Below the pieces are notes generated by a model. That model saw only the letters and a program-made list of their open reading frames with translations, ran no database searches and was not told the DNA's origin. From Lachnospiraceae bacterium (GTDB lineage: Bacteria; Bacillota; Clostridia; Lachnospirales; Lachnospiraceae): a stretch of 54,586 nt of DNA. The position numbers and the translations under genes are program-made. Shown here piece after piece: positions 15,989 through 23,428 of this stretch (within the stretch, counting starts at the first letter, position 1; each line of letters opens with the position of its first letter). The DNA lies in contig JAFZNO010000101.1 in NCBI GenBank assembly GCA_017552985.1, positions 1 to 54,586 on the forward strand, in the 5' to 3' direction.

Positions 15989-16054
15989 TTAGAATAATAG
16001 CAAAAGCAAAACCACGATAACGATTACCGATACTGAAACGCTGGAAACTATCAC
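15989..16054 (-). CDS. Probable 21-residue hydrophobic microprotein
   Basis: A GTG preceded by AGGAGG with six-base spacing opens a 21-codon frame that ends in TAA. The product is a short polar start followed by an almost pure Val/Ile/Leu run (VIVIVVLLLLLF), so a single membrane-inserted helix is expected. It lies 37 bases after the aldo/keto reductase stop and 30 bases before the DHH gene, within a same-strand group. The ribosome site is as strong as those of the neighbours, which is the main support. No family was recognised, and it could be chance. Confidence 0.5.
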   Translation of the reverse strand: MIVSSVSVSVIVIVVLLLLLF

Positions 16055-16090
16055 TTTTGTCCTCCTTTTTATTCCCTATTTGTAAATTTA

Positions 16091-17272
16091 TTATGATTTG
16101 ATCATTCGCTTTCGGAAAAGCTTGATCAAGATCTTATATGGCCATGGCCGCAGTTTTTTGTCAGCTTCCTTTAGATACTTCCGGATCTCAAGATGCTGAG
16201 GGCAATGCTGCTCGCACTTTCCACACTGCACGCAAAGGTCTGCAAACGCTGGTTCCTTGCGAAGGCCAACCACCTGCACGTACTGGAACCTGCCACTCCC
16301 CTTTCCTTCCGCATACATGGCGTTGTAGCACCGGAAGGTCGCCGGAATGTCCACTCCCTTCGGGCAAGGCATGCAATAACCGCAGCCCGTGCATCCCACC
16401 TTGGTCGTTCTCTCGATGGCCGCCTTGATCCCTGCGATCATCTTAAAGTCGCCTTCATCAAACTCTCCGGCCTGTACCTCTGACGCGATCCTGCAATTCT
16501 CCTCCACCATCTCCAGGGAATTCATGCCTGACAAAACGCAGGTGACCTCCGGCTGGTCCCACAACCACCGGAATGCCCATTCCGCCGCGGATCTTTTCTT
16601 GTCATGTCCCGCGATGAGCTTTTTCGCCTCAGCAGGCAGGAGATTCACTAACTTTCCGCCGCGAAGCGGTTCCATGATGATCACGGGGATCCCCTTTGCC
16701 GCGGCAGCCTTTAAGCCCTTCCGTCCGGCCTGTATGTTCTCGTCTAGATAATTATACTGGATCTGACAGAAATCCCAGTCATAATCCTCCAGGATCTGCA
16801 GGAACGTATCCGTGTTCCCGTGGAAGGAAAAACCAACCTGCCGGATGGCTCCCGATTCCTTTTTGCGTCTGATCCACTCCTCGATCCCGTTTTTCTTTAA
16901 GTTTTCCCAGGAGACAAGATCCGTCAGCATGTGCATCAGGTAATAGTCCACGTAGTCCGTGCGGAGGCGCTTCAGCTCCTCGTCAAAAAACTTGTCAATA
17001 TTCTCGGGGTTCTTTACCATGTACTGGGGGAGCTTTGTGGCGATCCTCACCTGCTCCCTGATATGATTGTCCTCGAGGATTTTTCCCAGGCAAACCTCAC
17101 TTCCCGGATAGACGTAAGCAGTATCGAAATAGTTTACGCCCTGCTTAAAAGCAGCCATAACCTCCTGCTCCGCTTTTTCATGATCTATGTTACTGCCCTT
17201 TCTTGTAAAGCGCATGCAACCGTAACCCAAAATGGAAACGTCATTTCCGTATTTATCCTTGCGATATTGCAT
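16091..17272 (-). CDS. Aldo/keto reductase with C-terminal 4Fe-4S ferredoxin domain
   Basis: The first 270 residues form an aldo/keto reductase TIM barrel. Motifs include LGYGCMRFTRKG near the start, FDTAYVYPGSE carrying the catalytic Asp and Tyr, and DYYLMHML. The C-terminal 110 residues carry cysteine motifs CTGCGYCMPCPKG and CVQCGKCEQHCPQ, typical of the widespread clostridial iron-sulfur aldo/keto reductases. Such proteins probably reduce small carbonyl compounds using NAD(P)H with possible electron transfer through the clusters; the substrate is unknown. It is 393 residues, starts at an ATG with GGAGG upstream, and has its own promoter. Confidence 0.93.
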   Translation of the reverse strand: MQYRKDKYGNDVSILGYGCMRFTRKGSNIDHEKAEQEVMAAFKQGVNYFDTAYVYPGSEVCLGKILEDNHIREQVRIATKLPQYMVKNPENIDKFFDEELKRLRTDYVDYYLMHMLTDLVSWENLKKNGIEEWIRRKKESGAIRQVGFSFHGNTDTFLQILEDYDWDFCQIQYNYLDENIQAGRKGLKAAAAKGIPVIIMEPLRGGKLVNLLPAEAKKLIAGHDKKRSAAEWAFRWLWDQPEVTCVLSGMNSLEMVEENCRIASEVQAGEFDEGDFKMIAGIKAAIERTTKVGCTGCGYCMPCPKGVDIPATFRCYNAMYAEGKGSGRFQYVQVVGLRKEPAFADLCVQCGKCEQHCPQHLEIRKYLKEADKKLRPWPYKILIKLFRKRMIKS

Positions 17273-17312
17273 TCACCTAGCCTCCTTGTCCGCAATATCC
17301 CCCCGTGAACAA

Positions 17313-17342
17313 ATTATAACACAAAACTATTTCCCGCACCAA
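17313..17342 (-). promoter_or_regulatory. Candidate sigma-A promoter of the aldo/keto reductase gene
   Basis: A perfect TATAAT (17313-17318) lies 18 bases from TTGGTG (17337-17342) on the minus strand, about 40 bases before the ATG. Confidence 0.6.
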
Positions 17343-17355
17343 TCATTTTCTATCC

Positions 17356-17385
17356 CGTGCTTCTCATTTTCCCACGTGAAGCACG
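17356..17385. terminator. Weak hairpin between operons
   Basis: CGTGCTTC (17356-17363) pairs perfectly with GAAGCACG (17378-17385) around a 14-base loop, just past the end of the large eight-gene run. No T-tract follows, so termination here may be inefficient or Rho-dependent. Confidence 0.35.
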
Positions 17386-17399
17386 TCCCTGACCTGTAC

Positions 17400-19085
17400 T
17401 TAGTCTTCTGCAGGTTTTTCATTCCTTTGGATCAGATACTTTGCGAACTCCTCCTCCGGCAGCGGTTTGGAGTAATAATACCCCTGAATGTAGTCGCCGC
17501 CAAGCTGGGAGATCCTCTCCATCTGCTCCTTCGTCTCCACGCCTTCCGCCACGGTCTTTAGATTCAGCATTTTGGCAAGCTGCATGGAAAACTCCAGGAT
17601 GTTCTTTTCAGAACCTGGCTTGTCGTTTTCAATAATGCTCCGGTCGAGCTTTAGCACGTCAAGATCCATGCTGCTTAGGGCGATCAAAGAAGAATATCCC
17701 GTTCCAAAGTCATCCATCTCGATCACAAAACCATTGTCATGGAGCTTTCGCACCGTCTCCGTAATGCGTTCCGGATCATCAGAATAGGCTGACTCCGTCA
17801 CCTCCACGTGTACCATGTCGTGAGAGATGTCGTAACTGTCTACAAGTGCCGTGATCCGATCCGCCAGATCCGGGATCTCAAAATCCCTTCTCGATACGTT
17901 GATGGAGACCGGCACGAGGGGAATGCCTTCCCTCTCCCATTTCTTTATCGTCTTGCAGATTTCCTCCCAAACAAAGAAATCCATTTTTGTGATGAACCCG
18001 TTTTGTTCAAACAGGGAGATAAACAGTATGGGATTCATGAATCCTATGTCCGGGTGCATCCAGCGTACCAGCCCTTCCGCGCCGCAGGTGCGGTTTGTGC
18101 GGAAATCATGCTTGGGCTGATAGAACACCTTAAATTGATGATCCTTTAAGGCATCATCCGCGCTCCCCAGAATCATCTGCTTGAGCAACAGATCCTTACG
18201 AAGCTCGTCATTGTATTCGGCGACGTAAACGCCATACTGGCTCTTGATCTTTTGCAGGGCAAGCATGGCGCGGTCATACATTCCCTTTGGCTTCACGTTC
18301 AGTCTCGGTTCAATCCGGTAAATGCCGTGCTTGACAATAACGTTCGGAATGGGATACGGCGTACCCGCATCATTTTCAGCAAGATTTTCCACGATCTCGT
18401 CGATCCCATGGTCATTCACAAGCCCGGCCAGCTTGTCTCCCTCAATCCTGCCGCCAAAGACGAACCCCTTGATGTGTTTGATCCCGTGGCTTGCCATGGT
18501 ATTTAGGACAATGTCTCCCATGTCGAAGCCGTACTTTTCATTGATCACCTTTAAGCCCTGGATGTCAGATACCAAAAACACAAACCTTTGATCCGCATGC
18601 TCTGATAGATACTCTTCCACCTTCTTAAAAAAGAATTCCTTTGCATACAGCCCCGTGAGGGGATCACGCTCCAGGATGTTCAGCATGGCCGTGGACTCAC
18701 GCAGCCTGATGAGACCCTTCACGCGGTTCTGGACGGTTCCCGGAACAAAAGGCTCACGCACAAAGTCGGCTGCACCGGCCTCTAGGCATTTTCCTTCCGC
18801 CTGGATCTGCAGATTTCCGTCCATGTTCCTGTCACAGACCACCATGACCGGTATGTCCCTAAGTTTCTCGCTTTCCTGCATTTTATGCAGTAATTCATAA
18901 TTACTCTTTTCCGTCTCCAACAGATCCGTGATCACCACGGATACGTCTTCGTATCGTTCTTCCATCCGCTTCAGGGCTTCCCTGGCGTCAGGCAAGGCAA
19001 GAACGTCATATTCTTTTCCCAAGATTTCCCGCAGTTCCCGTCTGGCCTGCTCACGTATGGAAATCAGTAATATCACGTCAAACAC
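17400..19085 (-). CDS. Degenerate receiver-GGDEF protein with intact EAL domain, probable c-di-GMP phosphodiesterase
   Basis: The 561-residue protein has three domains. Residues 1-120 resemble a response-regulator receiver with Asp54 (VITDLLE), but the N-terminal acidic pair is missing and the usual Lys-Pro is altered to REP. Residues 135-290 resemble GGDEF, but the signature is GRIEGDKL, so cyclase activity is unlikely. Residues 310-555 form an EAL domain with AEGLVRW, SINVSRRDF, EMDDFGTGYSSL and AEGVET, so phosphodiesterase activity is likely. It is cytosolic. The start is a GTG with only a modest upstream site. It is the last gene of the long run, 16 bases after the GH13 gene, and could lower c-di-GMP made by the upstream cyclase. 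Confidence 0.9.
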   Translation of the reverse strand: MFDVILLISIREQARRELREILGKEYDVLALPDAREALKRMEERYEDVSVVITDLLETEKSNYELLHKMQESEKLRDIPVMVVCDRNMDGNLQIQAEGKCLEAGAADFVREPFVPGTVQNRVKGLIRLRESTAMLNILERDPLTGLYAKEFFFKKVEEYLSEHADQRFVFLVSDIQGLKVINEKYGFDMGDIVLNTMASHGIKHIKGFVFGGRIEGDKLAGLVNDHGIDEIVENLAENDAGTPYPIPNVIVKHGIYRIEPRLNVKPKGMYDRAMLALQKIKSQYGVYVAEYNDELRKDLLLKQMILGSADDALKDHQFKVFYQPKHDFRTNRTCGAEGLVRWMHPDIGFMNPILFISLFEQNGFITKMDFFVWEEICKTIKKWEREGIPLVPVSINVSRRDFEIPDLADRITALVDSYDISHDMVHVEVTESAYSDDPERITETVRKLHDNGFVIEMDDFGTGYSSLIALSSMDLDVLKLDRSIIENDKPGSEKNILEFSMQLAKMLNLKTVAEGVETKEQMERISQLGGDYIQGYYYSKPLPEEEFAKYLIQRNEKPAED

Positions 19086-19101
19086 CTCACTTTCCGTTTC
19101 G

Positions 19102-20874
19102 CTAGCGGAAGCTCCTTACCCAGTTTAATAAAGATCCCTGGTGGTTATTCTCCCAAACCGAACGAAGCATCTGCTCCGTCACTGGTCCGTTTTTCTCCAT
19201 TTTAGAAAGAATGGCCTCCTGCAATTCCTCGATGGTCATGCATTCATATGCCTTTCCTTCCGACGCTGCCTTGTCGACAAAGCCCGTCTTTCGTTCCCGC
19301 AGTGGAATCACTTTCCCGGCGCAAGCCACCTCAGAGGTTGTCTCGCTTGCCGCGCAGGATTCATCCTTTCCTTCTGCGGGAAGTTCCTTCTCGCTGGACG
19401 TCACTTTTACAGTCTCAGAAAGCTCTTCCTCGCAGGGCGTCTCATTTACAGCCTCAGAAAGCTCTTCCTCGCAGGGCGTCTCTTTCACCGCCGTAAAATC
19501 AACGGGTTCCGCGCCGTTTACGCACGCTACTTCCAGTGCGATCACGTCCCCGCTGCAGCCGGGAAGCCTAACCTCGATCCATCCGTCCGCAGCGTCCATC
19601 CGGTTCCCCGTCAAAAGTCCCAGGTAGGTTCCGCCTTCCCGGACGGGAATCCGGATCGTCGCCCCATTGTCATCATTGTTGACCGCAACGTAAACGCATT
19701 CCCCGCATCCGCTTCTCGCAAATGCATATTGTCTGTTTGTGAGCACAAGCTCCTGATAGTCCCCATAAGATAAGGCGGGATGCTCCTTATGGATCCGCCC
19801 CAGCGCCGCGATCAGCTTCGTGCAGGGATTCTCCGCTACGCAATCGCCAAAATCAGCCAGATTAAGCTTCGGCCGGAGCGGCGCATCCGTTCCATAGGTT
19901 TTCTTCCCCTCAATGCCAAACTCCGATCCGTAATAGACCGACGGAATGCCGGGAAGCGCATACAACAGTACGTGCACTGGCAGATAATGTGCCTTGTTCC
20001 AGAGCTTTGTATGGATCCGCTCCACGTCGTGATTATCCACAAAATTATAGAGCTTTAAGCCATCCGGACGGTTTCCTCCCATGGCGTAAAGTCTCTTTAC
20101 CGTGTGGGCGATCTCGAAATAATTGTGCTCATTATGACCGGAATACAGGGCTTTGTGAAGATGATAATTGGTGACCGAATGCAAGGTTCCCTCGTTTACC
20201 CATCGGGTGTAATCCCCGTGGATCACTTCACCCATCAGCCAAAATTCCGGCTTTACTTCATTCGCCGTACGGCGAAGTGCCTTCATGAACTCAAAATCCA
20301 ACACGTCTGCCGCATCCAGGCGGATGCCGTCCACGTCAAATTCGCTGACCCAGAACCGGATCACGTCGCAGATAAAATCGCGTACGGCAGGGTTTTTCTG
20401 GTTAAGCTTCGCCATGATGTTGTAGCCGCCCCAGTTATCATAAGAAAATCCATCGTTAAACTCATTATTCCCCCAGAAATTTACGTTCTGATACCAATCG
20501 CGGTAGGGGGACTGCTCGCGTTTCTCCCGTACGTCCCGCATGGCAAAAAAGTTTCTTCCCGTATGATTAAACACGCCGTCAAAGATCACTCTTATGCCCT
20601 GCTCATGGGAGAGCTTGACAAATTCCTTTAGGTCTTCATTGGTTCCAAGCCGTCCGTCCAGCTTTTTGTAGTCCGTCGTCTCATATCCGTGTCCCTCGGA
20701 CTCAAATAACGGACCAATATAGATCGCGTTGCATCCGATTTCCTTCACGTGCGCGATCCATGGAAAAATCTCACGGAGCCTTGGCACCGGCTGCGCGTAC
20801 GGATTATGCTCCGGTGCCCCCGCAAGCCCCAGCGGGTAAATATGATAAAATATAGCCTCGTCATACCAAGCCAT
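19102..20874 (-). CDS. GH13 alpha-amylase-family enzyme with repeat-bearing C-terminal tail
   Basis: Residues 1 to about 430 are a GH13 barrel and C domain: DGVFNHTG (region I), GIRLDAADVLDF with the nucleophile Asp near 198, LMGEVIHGD with the acid/base Glu near 228, and FVDNHDVER with the stabilising Asp. The compact form without secretion signal suggests a cytosolic neopullulanase- or cyclomaltodextrinase-like enzyme acting on short alpha-glucans. After a beta domain the protein carries an unusual acidic tail with 13-residue repeats (ETPCEEELSE), then a basic patch and a C-terminal helical segment of about 45 residues. It follows the GH27 gene by 60 bases. Exact specificity is not readable from sequence. 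Confidence 0.9.
   Translation of the reverse strand: MAWYDEAIFYHIYPLGLAGAPEHNPYAQPVPRLREIFPWIAHVKEIGCNAIYIGPLFESEGHGYETTDYKKLDGRLGTNEDLKEFVKLSHEQGIRVIFDGVFNHTGRNFFAMRDVREKREQSPYRDWYQNVNFWGNNEFNDGFSYDNWGGYNIMAKLNQKNPAVRDFICDVIRFWVSEFDVDGIRLDAADVLDFEFMKALRRTANEVKPEFWLMGEVIHGDYTRWVNEGTLHSVTNYHLHKALYSGHNEHNYFEIAHTVKRLYAMGGNRPDGLKLYNFVDNHDVERIHTKLWNKAHYLPVHVLLYALPGIPSVYYGSEFGIEGKKTYGTDAPLRPKLNLADFGDCVAENPCTKLIAALGRIHKEHPALSYGDYQELVLTNRQYAFARSGCGECVYVAVNNDDNGATIRIPVREGGTYLGLLTGNRMDAADGWIEVRLPGCSGDVIALEVACVNGAEPVDFTAVKETPCEEELSEAVNETPCEEELSETVKVTSSEKELPAEGKDESCAASETTSEVACAGKVIPLRERKTGFVDKAASEGKAYECMTIEELQEAILSKMEKNGPVTEQMLRSVWENNHQGSLLNWVRSFR
19370..19486. repeat. 39-bp tandem direct repeat inside the GH13 gene
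   Basis: The units 19409-19447 and 19448-19486 are almost identical 39-base copies, with a third degenerate copy at 19370-19408. Each encodes 13 residues of the acidic linker. Near-identity at the DNA level suggests recent duplication and possible length variation between strains. Confidence 0.75.
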
Positions 20875-20934
20875 TATGTCTTATGCCTCTTTTTTCCGTC
20901 ATTTTTAATCATTTTGCCTTCCTCGCGGCAATGC

Positions 20935-22200
20935 TTAGGCAAAGAAAAATGCCTTTGCGGAATGCTTTCTTACGGGAACGGAAAGTACGCCCTCCGCGCA
21001 TCCTTCTTCTCCCGACCAAAGCTCCTTCACTTGAATTCCTCTGCAGATCTCAAGCTCTGCCAAGTCAAGGGTAAGCGTTCCGTCCTCTTCTCCCGCGTTG
21101 AACACGGCAAGGTAATTCCCGCCCTCGGCGGAGACTGCCATCCATACAATAAACTCCGTGCCATTGACCACCCTGCGGAAAACCTGATGAGAATGTCTTG
21201 CGTTGCGATGCATCTTTAAGATTTCTTCGTTGGTAAGGAGCTTCATCGTGAAATCGTCAAATCCCGTCATCTCGCCGCCGATCATCAGCGGAGAACGGAA
21301 GATGCTCCAGAGCGTCAGCATCGTGATCTGCTCATCCTCCGTAAACTTCGTCCAGTTTTCCTTTCCGTAAACCTGATTGATCGGTCCCACGGGTAGCATG
21401 TCTGCATCCGGCCAATGTCCGGCACCGGAGTGGGTACACCACTTTTCCGCCCTCTGGAACATGTCATACAGGAGTTCCCACTTATCCCAGAAGTCATCCG
21501 TGATGCGCCACATGTTACAGGTCTGCTTAAAGAGTTCTGCCTTGTCAAGCGGCGCGGGACCAGGCGAAATGCTGAGCACCATCTCCCGTCCGCAATTCTT
21601 CAACGCCTCGCTGAGCATGACAAGCTCCTCCTCGCACTGAGGCATTTCCCTGGCGATGTCGTCGCACTTGATAAAGTCAACGCCCCAGGATGCATAGAGC
21701 TTGAAGATGCTGTCATAATATGCCCTCGCGCCCTCCCTGTGAGGATCCACGCCATACATGTCGCTGTTCCAAACGCAGATGCTGGCCGTCTTAGCGACTT
21801 CTCGGGCCGTCTTGTCCGTTCCGAGGATTTTCGTATTTTGATGTACTGCCTGCCTTGGAATTCCTCTCATGATATGGATGCCAAACTTCAGCCCCAGGGA
21901 ATGTACGTACTCTGCCAAAGGTCCAAAGCCCTTTCCGCCCGCAGAGGAGGGGAATCGGTTAGGGGCGGGGATCAGTCTGGAATACTCGTCCATGCACAGA
22001 TCCGTAAAGGGATGATACATATGGCTTGTTGCCAGGGGCTCATACCACTGGATGTCAACGACAACGTACTCCCAGCCATACTGTTTCAAATTCTCAGCCA
22101 TGAATTTCGCATTCTGCCTGACAATGTCTTCCGTCACGGCAGCGCCGTAGCAATCCCAGCTGTTCCACCCCATGGGGGCAATCTTCGCCTTTTCACTCAT
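20935..22200 (-). CDS. Alpha-galactosidase, GH27
   Basis: The 421-residue protein is a GH27 retaining alpha-galactosidase. It begins with PMGWNSWDCYG, then VVVDIQWYE, GLKFGIHIMRG, the nucleophile strand DFIKCDD (first Asp near 194) and WRITDDFWD carrying the acid/base Asp. A beta-sandwich C domain ends the protein. No secretion signal is present, so it acts on imported galactosides. It is the second alpha-galactosidase of the window, of a different family from the GH36 enzyme, and sits in the run with the amylase-like enzyme and c-di-GMP genes. The ribosome site GGAGAG precedes the ATG. Beta-L-arabinopyranosidase activity, known in some GH27 members, is an alternative. Confidence 0.92.
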   Translation of the reverse strand: MSEKAKIAPMGWNSWDCYGAAVTEDIVRQNAKFMAENLKQYGWEYVVVDIQWYEPLATSHMYHPFTDLCMDEYSRLIPAPNRFPSSAGGKGFGPLAEYVHSLGLKFGIHIMRGIPRQAVHQNTKILGTDKTAREVAKTASICVWNSDMYGVDPHREGARAYYDSIFKLYASWGVDFIKCDDIAREMPQCEEELVMLSEALKNCGREMVLSISPGPAPLDKAELFKQTCNMWRITDDFWDKWELLYDMFQRAEKWCTHSGAGHWPDADMLPVGPINQVYGKENWTKFTEDEQITMLTLWSIFRSPLMIGGEMTGFDDFTMKLLTNEEILKMHRNARHSHQVFRRVVNGTEFIVWMAVSAEGGNYLAVFNAGEEDGTLTLDLAELEICRGIQVKELWSGEEGCAEGVLSVPVRKHSAKAFFFA

Positions 22201-22243
22201 GCTTATTCTCTCCAGTCTTTTCTCGTTATGCTGCGGTTCCAGC

Positions 22244-23428
22244 CTATTTCGCCCTCTTCTTCATCTCCAGCTGACGGAGCTTCAGGTTCGTGTTATAGAA
22301 ATCCTTGGTGCTGCATCCGGCCCTGCCGCCACCGGCACAAGCGCAGGCACATGCACAGGCGCAGGCACAGCTGCTGTGCGCGCAGCCGCTGGAAGACCTA
22401 GAGGTCGTAGTAGGCGGCACGTGCGTTACGTGTACGTGCATGTAAGTATGCGGCATGGATGCGTAAGGATAGGTGCCGTCCGTTCTGATCTTCCGAAGTG
22501 CTTTTTCCTCCTTCGGAATCTCTTCCTCCTTGATCACCTCTTCGCTCTTAATAAAGCTCTGTCCGCAGTATGGACAATTGTTCTCTCCGTCCTTCCTCGG
22601 CTCTCCGCAACCGGGACAGGTCTCATGATAAACAATCTTCGTACGGGTGATCTTCGTGGTTCCAAGTCTTGCGTTCCGGTCATAGATCATGGCACTGACA
22701 ACGATAAAGACACAGGTGCCCATGATGATCACAAAAATGATGACTCCCGCAACGGTTCCCGACATACTTCCTTTTTGACCGTCAATTCTGGTCTTTTCCG
22801 GATCAAAATTAAACGCACTGTTGAGGTAGGTCACCTGTACGGGTAACTTCTCACCGTGCTTTAAGCCCTCCTTGGTCCAAACGTAATAAGTGCCGCCGTT
22901 GTAGCTTACCTTATCAACGTTTGGTTCAACGCTCTTTACCTTGTCAGCGTTCCACCGGATCACCAGCTTGTCAATCTTAATGTCATTAAACCAGCCAGGC
23001 GTAAAGCCGTACACCGTCTCACCGTCCACAAACTGGTTCATCTGATAGGTATAGTCCTGAACCAATTTGAATTCAAAGGTTACGACTTCACCCTTCTTAT
23101 ACTTCTTGTCAAAGTCAATCCTCGCGTAGCTTCCGCCGTCAGAATAATAAGCAATCTTCTTGATATTATTTGTCAGCTTCTTCATGGAGACGTACTTTTT
23201 GTTCGGGATTCCGATCTTGACCCATTCCAAGGGGCCTTCCGAAGTGGAATCCAAAACCTTCCACTTAATGTGATAGAGCATGTCAAGCGTTCCGTCTTTA
23301 TTTACGTCGATGGTGATCTCGTAATCCACGATCTGGTCCAGGTCAGCCGCCTGTACGGTTGCCCCGAAGAACGGGATCATCACAAATAGCAGTATGGCCA
23401 AAATCAAAGCCTTTCTCACGTTTTTCAT
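22244..23428 (-). CDS. DUF2207-like membrane protein with cytosolic Cys-Ala repeat tail; candidate radical SAM substrate
   Basis: The 394-residue protein has a signal peptide cut near VQA-A (residue 27), an extracytoplasmic beta-rich DUF2207-like domain (about 28-215) and one membrane helix (about 225-248). It then has a cytosolic zinc ribbon (CPGC at 271-274, CPYC at 285-288), a charged linker, a His-rich stretch, and a tail at 347-373 with Cys349, six Cys-Ala dipeptides from 354 to 365, GGGRAGCS and then TKDFYNTNL. The Cys codons mix TGT and TGC and the Ala codons vary. The ATG overlaps the stop of the radical SAM gene by four bases. I infer that the tail is modified by that enzyme; the molecular role is unknown. 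Confidence 0.8.
   Translation of the reverse strand: MKNVRKALILAILLFVMIPFFGATVQAADLDQIVDYEITIDVNKDGTLDMLYHIKWKVLDSTSEGPLEWVKIGIPNKKYVSMKKLTNNIKKIAYYSDGGSYARIDFDKKYKKGEVVTFEFKLVQDYTYQMNQFVDGETVYGFTPGWFNDIKIDKLVIRWNADKVKSVEPNVDKVSYNGGTYYVWTKEGLKHGEKLPVQVTYLNSAFNFDPEKTRIDGQKGSMSGTVAGVIIFVIIMGTCVFIVVSAMIYDRNARLGTTKITRTKIVYHETCPGCGEPRKDGENNCPYCGQSFIKSEEVIKEEEIPKEEKALRKIRTDGTYPYASMPHTYMHVHVTHVPPTTTSRSSSGCAHSSCACACACACACAGGGRAGCSTKDFYNTNLKLRQLEMKKRAK
22310..22390 (-). other. Coding segment of the Cys-Ala tail
   Basis: These 81 bases encode residues 347-373, with eight cysteines in 27 residues: one at 349, six alternating with alanine from 354 to 364, and one at 372 after GGGRAG. Synonymous codons differ between units, which argues for selection on the peptide rather than recent slippage. 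Confidence 0.85.

Noticed and set aside
22310-22390. Cys-Ala tail as a simple dinucleotide or microsatellite artefact
   Set aside because: The DNA is not a uniform repeat: Cys and Ala codons vary between units, so slippage alone does not explain it.
21415-22401. 328-codon plus-strand open frame opposite GH27
   Set aside because: Antisense to a gene with intact catalytic motifs; no support of its own.
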